A stretch of DNA of 64,000 nt from Thunnus maccoyii (taxonomy: Eukaryota > Chordata > Actinopteri > Scombriformes > Scombridae): positions 10,481,501 through 10,545,500 of the forward strand of contig NC_056539.1 in assembly GCF_910596095.1 (NCBI RefSeq), in the 5' to 3' direction. The position numbers and the translations under genes are program-made. This document shows positions 24,480 through 36,242 of this stretch, piece by piece. The notes below the pieces were generated by a model. It had not been told where the DNA came from. It saw nothing but the letters and a program-made list of their open reading frames with translations, and ran no database searches. Within the stretch, counting starts at the first letter, position 1. Every line of letters begins with the position of its first letter.

Positions 24480-25070
24480 AATAAATAATACATTTAATTT
24501 GTACTGCACTTTTCATTCGCAGTGAATCTCAAAGTGCTACAGCATTAAAAACATACATACACAACATAAAGAAAATACATTAAGATGATAAAGCCTTCCT
24601 AAATAGAAAGGTTTTTAGGCCTGTTTTTAGGGTCTGTGCTGCACTCAGATGGTTAGGAAGGCTGTTCTACAAGTGTGGTGCAGCAGAGCAGAAGGCTCGA
24701 CTCCCTCCCTCCCCCAATGTTGCGGAGCTTAGTACTAGGAGCCCGGAGGAGGAAGCTGCTAGCAGATCTGAAGGTGTGGGAGTGGAGGTTTGTGGTGTGA
24801 TCAGTTCCTGTAGGTAGGGAGGCGCATGTCTGTTGATGCGTTTGGATGTGAGTAGCAGGAATTTGTTGTCAACCCTTAAGGAGACGGGGAGCCAGTGCAA
24901 TGAAAACAGAATTGGTGTTATGTGTTGGTGTTTTTGCTCTCTCATTAGGATCCTGGCAGCGCCGTTCTGAATGTACTGGAGTTCCTGGATGCTCCTGCCA
25001 GGGATGCCTGTGAAGATGCATTGCAGTAGTCCAGTCTTGAGGAGTCTGTGAGTGAACCAGGGAGCAGAAC
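24480..25070 (-). mobile_element. LINE 3' fragment (L2/CR1-like reverse transcriptase C-terminus)
   Basis: The minus strand encodes the end of a non-LTR retrotransposon ORF2: LQYIQNGAARILM, then HITPILFSLHWLPVSLR, APPYLQELI, GSRAFCSAAPHL and, after a stop, NSLPNHLSAAQTLKTGLKTF. The phrases around QNGAARI, LHWLPV and the final LFRKAL are typical of L2/CR1-clade ORF2 tails. It is truncated at the 5' side, as such copies usually are, and interrupted by at least one stop, so it is dead. The 3' boundary near 24480 is approximate. Confidence 0.8.
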
Positions 25071-27093
25071 ATAAAAAATTGACCATACGTGTCTTGACAG
25101 TTATACACCAAGAACATCTGCTGTAGTATTTTCTTCCTACACTATATTGTAGGTAATAATAATTTGGAAATATTTTGTTCTTAATCAATAGGCTTCTCCA
25201 ATTAATGCTTTTATATTATTAAAGTAACCAACTATAACCAAATATGTAATGTAACCCTAAAACAGTTCAGTTTTTACAAATGATCACTGGGAACTAAATT
25301 GCTCTCTCCTCTCCTTTCCACTGCTACTTGGATTTGTCAAACTTGATAAAACTTGATGTTTGTATCGATAAACTACTACGACTGAGATTTGGTTCATGAT
25401 TTTTTTTTTTTTTTAATTATAACCGCTACGTGTTCACACTGGTTTCAGTCTGAGGTTTTGTGAGAAAAACATTCAAAGTAGCTAATGTGATGTTTATTGA
25501 CTGTGTATAATACCTGCTGTCATTGCGAATTGAGTTAGCTCTAAACTAAATATTTCAGTATTTCAGTAATTTAAGCTATATACTTCATGCATCAAGCACC
25601 GAACTAACTGCCACGTCACATATAGAAAAGTAGCACTTTTATCTGTTTTCCTAAATTAAATAAATAAATAAAAATGAGGACAGCAATACTGAAAATTAGC
25701 AAACCTCAGCCTTGAGGTTTCTTTCATTTTTACATGAATGTGCACCCCCTCTGACTTCTGGAGTTTCCCTGTTGAAGCTTTTAAAGTTGGAGATGGAAAA
25801 TAACCAGTGAAAGTAAAGCACAAAAAATCTTGTAGTTTGAGAGAGTCTCAACCTCTGCTAATATTTCATCAAACACAGTCAACACTCTGGCACTCTGAGG
25901 GACTATGAACATAAGCAACCAGCTCAATGAGAAATGTTATATTTGTTATATTGGTGGATTTTTTTTTTTTTTTTTTAAATGTGAAGGGACCTCAAGATGA
26001 CACTTTAAAAGGTAGACCATATATATTTCTTGTCAGTTCCGCAACAGTGAATTCTATATATGTTGTACATTTGTGATGTGGTGTGAAAATGTGTATGTGT
26101 TGATAGTCTTTTACTGCAATCCACTGTTTCTCCGCTCCATCAACACATTTAGAATTACTTTAATAAAATAATCAATCAGGCTGCTGTGAAGTCACGGTCA
26201 GCATCTTTTTCAAAGTAGAAATTGATGTCACACTGTATGCTATGTAATGGGTTGATCACTTGGTTATCTGCTAACAGCAGCATGTTTAATAAGAGCAGGT
26301 GTTCAACATACTGATGTTTAAGGTCAACTGAATCCTTGTGGTGAGGAGAAACAGGTTACTGAAGTAGGACACCAAAGTACACAAACTAATGTTCAAAGTG
26401 TCTGCATTTACCAAAATACCACCAAACTAGGTCATTGGCCTCTTTAAGATGTTTCACTTCACACAGCAAAGATCACTTTAGTCGAATGCATTGCATACGG
26501 TAAGTCATCTGAGGAAGATGTAACTTCGATGGTATCTCTGCCTGAAGGCTAAATAAAGGAACACAGACCGCATGAAATTCTGGTGAGCTTTATCTTAACA
26601 TATCTACCAACGTAACTTCGTTTGTAATGTTTGTTGTGTCTTTGATAGAGGACAGTAACACAACTGCATTGATAGAGGAGACAGACGTGCAATGGATTCT
26701 AAATCTCTTATCATGCTGTGTAATAAACCAAATGTACAGATTTGACACACTGCATGTTAATGTCAGTTGTGTCAGCAGGTTAATGCAGTGACATAAATGT
26801 CATCTCTCTTATCAGCCATGGTGCATGTGTCACAGAGCTACTCTGACTGGAGCTACTTGTACTTATGTAAATGTTATCAGACAAAAACTTGCATTTGAAA
26901 AGATGAGAAGTTCAACAGAGCATTGTACCTCCTCCTCGTGTTAGCCAGAACATCTCCTGTACACCGATGGCTGAGGTGAGTTCCGAGTTAGGAAATTCCC
27001 ATTAAGTAATTCTGTCAAAAAGAAATGTGCTGATTTATAATAGGAATAACTTTTGTTTATAGCGGCTGAGTGGGTTCTCTGAGATTAACAAAG
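25071..27093. other. spacer upstream of il23r
   Basis: Non-coding spacer with several A- or T-runs (about 25398-25416 and 25960-25976). No exon or clear repeat is seen. The il23r promoter, and any untranslated first exon, should lie in its right part, but I cannot place a start site. Confidence 0.5.
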
Positions 27094-27102
27094 ATGAGCT
27101 GA
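27094..27102 (+). promoter_or_regulatory. minimal upstream ORF before the il23r start
   Basis: ATGAGCTGA encodes Met-Ser-stop and ends one base before the il23r ATG at 27104. If it is within the mRNA, ribosomes that initiate here would have to re-initiate almost at once. Both transcript inclusion and effect are unproven. Confidence 0.4.
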
Positions 27103-27103
27103 G

Positions 27104-30100
27104 ATGAATCTCTCCTCAACCATTTGGAAATGCATTATTACACTTCTCCTACTTTTTTCCATCAAGTGTGAGTATTACAGTATCTGTCTATCTGTCCACA
27201 TTCATTTTACTATTGACTGTTTCTCTCTGGTGCAGTTCAGTCCCTGATGCAATGTGAAAACTGTATTACAGTTTGGTAGCTGTGGTGGTTTTGAGTTATA
27301 AACCCTGTTTTTGCAGGTCTGACCACAGTGGTAAGTTAAAAAAAAAAAGTGTTTCAGTTTCTTGAAAAATCAAGTACTCAAGGAAAGAAACACATTTTTC
27401 CTTGACCCTCTCTTTGTAAATGCTCTTCTTCAAAGCTAGCAGTAGAGATTGGCAGGAAGAAAAATGGGAGGAGATGGGACAGTTTTTGATGCAGGTCCTG
27501 AGTCAAAGAATTGCATTCCTGACAGGATTATTGCACAAAACTGTATTTCACAATGCAGCAGTTATTCATATGTCAATTTTAATAATTTAATCTACTTATA
27601 AAACCAAATATTTTTTGATGTCTCTTTCTCAATCTTGGGCTCAAGTGCTATGAAAACCTGTGTATCTTACTTTTCTGGACAGGGTGCCCTCTGCTCCTGG
27701 CTGGCTGCCATCACTTCATCGCCCATGGCTACCTGACAGTCAAGCCAGCCCCACCCATCCTCATGGGTTCAAACCTGACAGTGTACTGCCACATCAGTGA
27801 ATGTAAAGAGGGGTAGGAATGTTAGTAATATAACAATATAATGATATAATACCATAATGTGTTCTGTCTCTATGCTTATTTTAAAAGATCATTCACAGAT
27901 TAAAAGACGTGTTATGTTAAACATATGTTTTATGTACTCCCACATTCCTCATGAGAATAACTAAAAAGTTTTGTTCATGCAGTTGTGTTACTGTCTTCCA
28001 GGACCAGAATATCCCTGGAGGTGAATGGTGAGACTGTGGATCCTGGGAAGAGAGTAAATTGCACTACAATGATATTCAACCTGTCCAGTGTCAAGATGCC
28101 GCTATCTGCTGTGCTGTGCAAGCAGAATCATCAGATCGTCAATGGACTGGACCTACGTAGTGGGCGTATGTAGAGTTGGTTCTCTCTATTTAAAAAGAAA
28201 AGAGAATATTTGAGGAGAGTTTACATGCAAATACAAAATTACATACAATCAGACAATACAAATTTACACATAATTAGTCTTTGTAAAGTACTTAATAGTC
28301 ATCATGGTGATTTAAATGTTGCTAGGGTGTTCTGGGTGGTTGCTAATCTGTTTTTTTAGGTTGTGTTTAGGTGGTTGTCAGGGCATTTGGGGTGGTTGCT
28401 ACGGTGATTCTGCTTGGTGATCAGGGTGTACTTCATTTCTGCTAGTTTTCTGTAGTCACACATCAGTCTGAGGAGATCCACGCCTGTGTATGAGACTAAC
28501 TGGTGACTCACACCTGGCCAACACCAGTCACAGCTGTTCAAACCCGTTTGTTCTGAAAGAGAGAACAGAAGCAGTAATGTTCAAACAATTCAAGTTCAAA
28601 CTCGTACTGGTACCGCCTATATATGGATGGACACCTGACATAGCACAGCGATAACATTAATATGTGTTCAAAAGTATCAAAAAGCCAGAAAAAGCATAAA
28701 ACTTGATTTCTCAAAAGTTTGGTGGTAAATTTAAAGTTTGAATGACATTTACATCTTAGATTTTGAAGACGCTATAGAACCCTTAAAGGATTTACATGTT
28801 TCCCAATTAGCTCATATTATTCTCACTAGGAGAAAGTCATAGCGCACTATTTGTCAATGAGCCACATGTTTCCATTTATAGGCTACTGTGTGTGTATGTG
28901 GGAACAGTAGTGTGTAAAAAAACCACAGGTGAAAGATAGTATTACTTTGCATTTCTCAGCAGTCACATGAAAATAGCCATGACAAATTTCTTTTGATTAT
29001 TTTTCTATTTTTTCCCCCACACACTGCCTTTGAAAGTCCCTCCAGATAAACCCGAAAATATTATATGTGAAACAGCAAAGAAGTCTGACTTAGTAAACTG
29101 CATGTGGGAGAGAGGACAGGAAACACATCTCTCTACTACCTACAACGTTTCACTCAACAGGTACAACAGGTACATATATATATATTCATATATATGCTTT
29201 TGACCTCAGCAAACCTAATTTTTAATGCATGTCTTATTATCAGAGAAAATGGGACCCACATTCATTTAGATCGTATCCAGGATGCTAAAGAAATCTCCAT
29301 ACCACGAGCAATGTTAGCTGATAACACTAAATACCAGTTGATCATCACTGCTTACAACCTCTTGGGAGCATCACAGTCTGATCCATTTACTCTCTGCATA
29401 AAGGATATAGGTAAGTTCTCACTTCCGTAACCCATAAACACATATCTTTATGAATGAGTGAATATCTATGTACATAAGCATGCTTTCTATTAGATTTTCT
29501 TTATCTGAATTATCTGGTATTCTCTTGAGGAATTAATCATCCTGTGAACACTCAATTGTTCCAACATCATTTTGACTAATTTTACCTGGCAATCAGGAAA
29601 CTATCTCTCTATTTTTCATATATTTCTTTGAAGTGAATCGTTTCACTCCTGCCTCAGGCCACCTTTGTGGCTATTTCAGTGAAGTTTTGACGTCTGTCAC
29701 AACAGCCCTCACCTGTTGACTCATCACAGATTTATTCATTGATTTTGAATGATTTGGCTGCAGTGCACTACACACAGTCACTGTAACTTCTGTACAGTAT
29801 TCTTACACTATATATATATTCTTCTCTTTTGTAGTTATACCAGAGACCCCTCATATTATGCAGATACAGTTTGGGAATAATTCCATAGCAGCTATGTTGC
29901 AGTGGAAAACTGAGTCCTTCCAGCATCTCAAGTCCTGCGTCAGGCTCCGCAAAGATAACGGCTCCTGGGTAAAGTGATGTTATGACATGTTTTTTCAAAC
30001 AACAGTCTCTACTAAGCAACCGTGATGTTTTTTGTTTGTTTGTTTTTTTGCATCAGCCTTTATCAGGCAGTGTGCAGGTGATGTTTTGATGTTTTGCAGG

Positions 30101-33100
30101 AAGTGAGGGAGGGAACAGAGCTCAGTGAGGGTTTGATACAAGTGGATGGCCTGGAGCCTCTGACAGAATATGAGTTCCAGATGAGAACATGTAAGTCAAC
30201 ATCAGGACTGACACATACCAGCACATCCAGGTCGACCTCCAGCAGAAGGTCACTCTGCAGCAAATGGAGCCCATCTGAGAGCATGAGAAGTCCCGGAAGA
30301 GGCAAGCTCACAACATTAACCTCAAAATTCGTGCTTATCATGTAACAGAAGTGATGTGAATGTGATAATTTTTGAGTTTTTCGTCACTCATACACAACTT
30401 GTGGTCAAATTTATCTTTAGGCCCATCTCAGCAGCTGCATGTGTGGAGGATATTAGGCAATCAGACGACAAATGCACAAATGTTGACTGTTTTGTGGAAG
30501 GTAATGTGTCATAACTATGCACTGGCTCTGGCTTTTATATTGCTACTGCTGATTTTGTAACACAAAGGTACAACAAATACCATCTTTATAAGTTGATTTA
30601 GTTATACACAGAAACTCTGATTACTCACCAATGAAACGTACTCGTTGGATGTTGTAGAGAAATAAACCTTTAGTGATGGATGGACTTCTTCCCCCAGCCT
30701 CCACCTCCGGAGGATTACAGCGGCAAGGTGCAACAGTACAAGATCTTCCTGGGTCAGAAACAGGAAGAGCCCTGCTCTGCTTCTCTGAGCCGGTACTCAG
30801 TTAGGGTGCCATCAGAGGTTCAAGCACTGAGTGTCAGTGTTGTCACCTTGTATGGAGCCTCTCCACCAGCTGATGTGCCATTCAGACACTCAGGTACAGA
30901 TATATTACACCTAGAAGACAAAACTTAGTTAAACAAGGTTGCTCAATAAAGTGAAATCCATGTTGGTGTCTCACTGTTTAGGTGTGCTTGGACCTGCTCT
31001 AAGAGAGCTGGCTCCTGCAGCTAACGGCAGTGCTGTGCTTGTCTCCTGGTCGAAGACTGAACACTGGTCAACATCTGGAGGAGAGCTGTTGTACTATGTG
31101 ATAGAATGGACGAGTGTACCTATGGCAGAGCTGCAGTGGCAAAAACTGGACAAAGATCAAAAAAGCACCTCTATCACAGGTACAGAACATTTAAGATTCA
31201 GGCACATGTTCACACAAAAACACATATACATAAAGTTAAATAAAACAGAACGTGTTGTATCAGAAAAGCCCCTGAATATTCTTCCCATAACTAGATTTAT
31301 GAGTATAAAAGACAGAAGGGCTTCAACTAAGACCCAGCATTGGCCTCTTGTGGGCAGATGGTGTATTACACCATGAACTTGATATTCTTAACACAGCTGA
31401 AGCCAAAATTCATAAGCAAAGTTGAATATTTGTGAAATATAATCGAGGTCATGCTGAAAGGGTTTAGTTTTCTTGCATTGTTTCAGGTCTGACTGCGGGT
31501 GTGCGGTACAATATCTCTCTATATGCTGTGACCAGCAGAGGTGTTAGTGCTCCATCATCCAGCCTCGTCTACTCCAAAGAACAGAGTAAGATTCATATAT
31601 TCAAGATGCCCCCAGAACAGTTTATCCCAAGAATTTTAAATGTATAGTCAACATCTGAGTTTAACATGTGATAAACTCGCTCACTACCCTCTCTCCATCT
31701 CCTTCACTGTATGTGTTGCAGAGCCAGTGTCTGGTCCCCACATGTCAGTGCTGGTCCATGAGAACGGGCGGATCCTGATCCAGTGGGACGAGCTGGCTGT
31801 AGATCAGCGGAGAGGCTTCATCACAAACTACACCATCTATATCAAGACGCTGCACTTCAGCAACACAGAACTCAGAGGTGAGCAGATCTGTCCTCTGCAT
31901 CAAGTCAGATTTCTTATTCTATGAGCACCATAAACAAAATCCCTCTGTCCTCCATGGGGTGGCAGCAAAATCTCAGACAGTAATTTTATAACCTGAATTA
32001 TCCTGCAGTCAGCCCCATACCTGGCTACATACTAATAGAGATGAGTGAAAAAATATGTATTCTTGTTATTTGGATCCAAATACATTACATTTATAATCTT
32101 TGGTGCTTAACATGCTCTGGTAAAATAAATTTACTGCATGTTTGGAGGAAATACAACTTTGCTGTGAGTCGTTTCCTGTTCTTGAACATCAAGAAGACTG
32201 CTTTGGGGTTCATTGAACCATATGTTTGCGTGTGTACTTTACCTTGGTCAGACCAAGGCTGTCTAGCACGCCCATGTGTATCCACATGTGTGGGAAATTA
32301 TACTGTATATGCCGCATTATGCATATGTTGTGTCTGAGCACACCTAACTGTTACATAATGGAAAGTGTGCAACCAGCATTCCATTGATGCTCCCCTCCCA
32401 CAAAGCTTCAGTGCATCAGCAGGGTTTTTTAGCTCTCACTTCCAGTAACGTGGTGAAAATCAAGGGTTATACTGCTGATGCTTGTTTTATTTTTTTTGTG
32501 ATCAATTATTGATTGTAATTTCCACACAACAGCCAAATACAATAGGCACAACAGTGACAATATAAGGGGACAGACTACAACAACAAAGACAATCCAGCCA
32601 TTGGAGCATTACATATATTACAGCATTGATTTAAAAAAATCATCACCATACATTAAAGTTTTGGGAAGTAATACTCATTTTTGTAGTCTTAAAAAGCCTG
32701 ACAAAGTTTTAGACAATGACTGAAGAACGTAGATGTTCAGTAGTGAGCACGTTGATGTTTCAAACACTGGTTGTCATCATTTTCACCGTGTCTTCGGTGA
32801 ATCATAGAGTTTTCTAGAACTAGCTTTAACCACAAACAGGATGCCATGTGGCTACATACACACATGCAGTCGTAAGGCAGTTGCTAACCAGCCACAGTCA
32901 TACATTATTTCTGGAACTCCATAGTGAAGATACCTGAGAATTTACCTTTTCCTCTTTCTGGTGTGACATGTATGTACGTACTGATCGCCACTGCTCTTCC
33001 TTTAAGTAATTTCATCTGACCTTTTACTCAGAATTACTTGAACAAGATATCTTATTCTCATGCTACTTTTGCAGTTACTTGCAGTATATCTGAAAACATA

Positions 33101-35678
33101 ATTCATTGTCAGCATGTGGTGATAGTCTAGTCTGTCTGGTGATAGCAGTTATGGCTGGAGCACACTAATAAAATCATGAAAGACATGAATATTCATGTTC
33201 TTAGGCTCTCCAGCAAGTTCAATTTCTAAAGACAAACTCAGGGTGGAAAATTAGATGATAGGGCGTAGAACTAAACATTTTCCATATCTGACAAAACAAT
33301 CTCACATCAAGGTCCATTTAGAAGTTGTTCTGGAGCTTTCAAACGTACCACGAGTTTGCTCAGTTGTCATGGAATTGCAGATGTTCAGATTTCCATTTTT
33401 CTGAGCACTTTAGGGACTTCATGCCCATGTTGGCTTAAAAGTTGAGATTGAAAGTTCATTCTGGACCTTGGTAATGATTGTTCACAAAACACTCATATCA
33501 CAAGGTCCATTTAGAGATTGAGATTGTTTGTGTTGTTTCCACGGTCAAAACTGATTCATGCCACTAAAATTCTACATAGTATCATGATCACTGCAGCTGC
33601 TCAATTTCAGTAGTTATTCTTGCCAATATTTGCATATTGTGCTACTTTCATAAAGACAACCCTGATGGTCATTTGCTCCTTTCTCTCCAGAGACAGTTTC
33701 TGCCCTCGGCCCCAGACAGTTATGGCTCAACTGTTCTGAAGGAGCTCTGGGTCTCCAGCTGACTGCATCCACCTCAGCAGGAGAAGGACCGCGGGGGAAT
33801 TTGATCTTCTCTCAGCCTGCAGCCCCTGCAGGTCAGTCACCTGCTGCCATGCTATTGGCCCACTTATTAAACCTGTTAAACCCGTAAAACTATTTTCAAA
33901 ATTTTCTGACAGCTACTCAACTGTTGTGTCTCTCCTTCCTCGTCTCCTTTAGTTGGCACAGTGATTGTGATTGTTTTCATCATTGCCTTCTTCATAGCGA
34001 TCATAGCCAACCTGATGTGCTGGAGCTGTGTGAGAGAAAGGTATTATTGAACAATATTTGTGCTTAAATGTGATTGTTTCATCAAAACAGACATCATCTA
34101 TTATATATTATATTCTGACGATAACCATAATTTTCATTTCTTCAGTATTCTTCTGAGTATGCATTAGGTTTTGTTTTACTAGTATTGAGGATGGATACCT
34201 CTGTGGCTGATTTCATGAAATGTCAAACCACAATATAAGCGTATGAACCTAAAACCGCACGATTAACGTGAACAGAAACCTAAACCCTGTAGCCAAAGCT
34301 GTATTAGTTTTGGACAAAGCACATCAATGTGATCAGTGGTTTTGGCTGTGGAGATGCTGATTTTGTGCATCATGCATTTTTACATTGTCAGCATTAGTAA
34401 TACACACATCAAATGAGTCAGTGGCAGAATAAAGCAGAAATTTTCTAAATGACTAAATCTGATAATAAACTATTATTATCAATACTGGAAAACACTTTCA
34501 ACACCTAATTGTCGTTTGATCTCAGGATTAAACAGAGATGCATATCTTGGGGACCTTCCTGGCTTGTTGAAAACTTGCCAAAGCCGGGACACAGTAATGC
34601 CATCAGACTGCTGGAGGTAATTAAAGCAAGCTAATGAAGCTGGCTGTGTTGACAGTCATACTTCCTTCTTTTTTCTATGAGCTACTATTATCACAAGCTC
34701 CAAAACAGCAACTGCAACAACTCCATGAACACCAGCAATAAGACCAGAATCACGTGCTAGCAAAGTCATAAAAAAGAGAGAAACCAGTTTCCTTCACTGC
34801 TCTCAATACTACTACAATAAAATTTTGAAATATGATAAAAATTGTACATAGTCTCTAGAGGTTTTACTGGTCTGGACTACAGTAGGAAGTGGGGTCAGTT
34901 GTTACTTCCTGCTTTCACTTTGCAGCATGCAGCTACTTTGTTTTGATGTCAACAACTGTGAGCAACTGTGAGCTCCTGTTAGTGAATATTAAAAATATTT
35001 TTGTTTGGTCTCCAGCAGGGCGGAAGTGAACCATCATTCTCATCCACCCAAATTGACCCTCCGCTGTCCCCCATCAGTCTGGTCTCCCAGGAGGACAGGG
35101 AGGATGTGTACCCCATTGTCCAAGTCGAAGCATCCCAGGTTGGATCAGCAACCCAACGACCTACAGTGGAGACGCCTTTACTGGAGACCAATCCCAAGTC
35201 TGCTGACAGCCAGCTGGAACATGTCTGCTACAAACCGCAGACTGCTGCATCTGCTCCACAAGAAGAGGAGGTGAAGGAGGCCGAAGAGGAGCAGAGGGAC
35301 ATGCCAGCATGCAGGGAGGAAGACAGGTGTTTAAATGTATTCGGAGAACTATTTGGAGGCTTGCTGTCCGGTGTGGAGGTGGATTTTTCCGATTCACCTC
35401 GTGGGCTGACTCTCGGCTCTGTTAATCATCTTTTGTGGCCTAAACCTCCTGAAACAGCAAATGTTCTGAATAAAGGCTTCTTACTTGGGAGGAGGGGGGC
35501 TGAGAGTAATGTGGAAGTGGATTCCCCCTCTGTGGATTTACAACAGGCTGAAAGAATGACTCCTGACCAGGTGGACACTTGTTTGTCTCAGTATACAATT
35601 GAGACAGCACTGACTGGTGATTACTTCCCTCAGGTTTCTGCTGTCAGAATCAATACAACCTGCGACACACAGAGGTAG
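27104..35678 (+). CDS. il23r: interleukin-23 receptor
   Basis: Sixteen exons: 27104-27167, 27683-27812, 28002-28165, 29037-29160, 29244-29410, 29835-29968, 30100-30301, 30421-30500, 30698-30893, 30982-31179, 31487-31585, 31722-31877, 33691-33831, 33953-34040, 34526-34616, 35016-35678; 2697 bases, 898 residues. Type I membrane receptor that with IL-12R beta 1 senses IL-23 and activates JAK2/STAT3. Order: signal peptide (1-21), Ig-like domain (to about 119), cytokine-binding FN3 pair (120-329; CSKWS at 314-318 for WSXWS), three more FN3 domains (to about 618), TM (about 619-645), a box 1 region with WLVENLPKPGHSN, and a 220-residue tail. The tail keeps the STAT3-type YKPQ (Tyr750) and YFPQ (Tyr881) motifs. 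The Ig start, TM-proximal segment and C-terminus align with human IL23R as I recall it. Position beside il12rb2 and serbp1 supports the call. Intron 7 uses a GC donor. Confidence 0.9.
33295..33480. repeat. dispersed repeat in il23r intron 12
   Basis: Shares phrases such as CTGAGCACTTTAGGGACTTC and GAAAGTTCATTCTGGACC with segments in il12rb2 introns 6 and 12. The whole 1.8-kb intron (31878-33690) otherwise shows no feature. Confidence 0.6.
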
Positions 35679-36242
35679 TGGGGACACAAACAGGACAATC
35701 TGCACTACTAACTTGACTTTTAAGAAAGCATTATCTCAACATCACTTCACCTCAAGTGATGACGTCTTTGTGTGTGTGATCAGAGAAAATCCTACTTCAG
35801 GTGATCTGTAACTGCAATCAGCACTGTTAAAAAACAAGTTATTAAATGAATTAAAAAATGTAATGAGTTTGATTTAAGCATGTAGAAATTCCTTACTATA
35901 ATAACTTTGTTGTGACACCACTCTCTATTAAGACTTAATTAACTAATGGTTTTGTCAGTGTTTAATTAATTATTTATTGATGCTTTAAAGATCAGTAATA
36001 AGTCATTCATGAGGACGGCATTTGGGTTGCTGTGTTGTGAAAAATCCCTTTGGCTGGTCTATACTGTATCCTCCTGCAGCTGAACTTTCTTTGTTTTTCT
36101 ATTGAGCTCTTTAATACACCAAGAGTCTTCTTGGTGTATTAATGGATACACTTCTGGAAAAGACCTGTTTCAATGTTCATATAAGCACCTGACTATTGTT
36201 CTAAGACAGACTTGAAATAACGTGAAGCTATCCTTTAATAAA
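35679..36242 (+). other. il23r: il23r 3' UTR
   Basis: Runs from the stop codon to an AATAAA signal at 36237-36242. It contains the stem-loop listed separately. The extent is inferred from the signal only. Confidence 0.55.
36112..36141 (+). other. stem-loop in the il23r 3' UTR
   Basis: TAATACACCAAGA (36112-36124) and TCTTGGTGTATTA (36129-36141) are perfect reverse complements around a GTCT loop, giving a 13-bp hairpin about 95 bases before the poly(A) signal. It is a candidate RNA structure; the function is unknown. Confidence 0.65.

Noticed and set aside
24667-25188. 173-codon minus-strand frame as a host gene
   Set aside because: Its sequence is the C-terminal end of an L2/CR1-like reverse transcriptase ORF, truncated and with a stop, so it is a dead LINE.
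27317-27331. Possible micro-exon (CAG/GTCTGACCACAGTG/GTAAGT) in il23r intron 1
   Set aside because: Including it breaks the frame into exon 2. Direct splicing of exons 1 and 2 keeps the frame and gives a total divisible by three.
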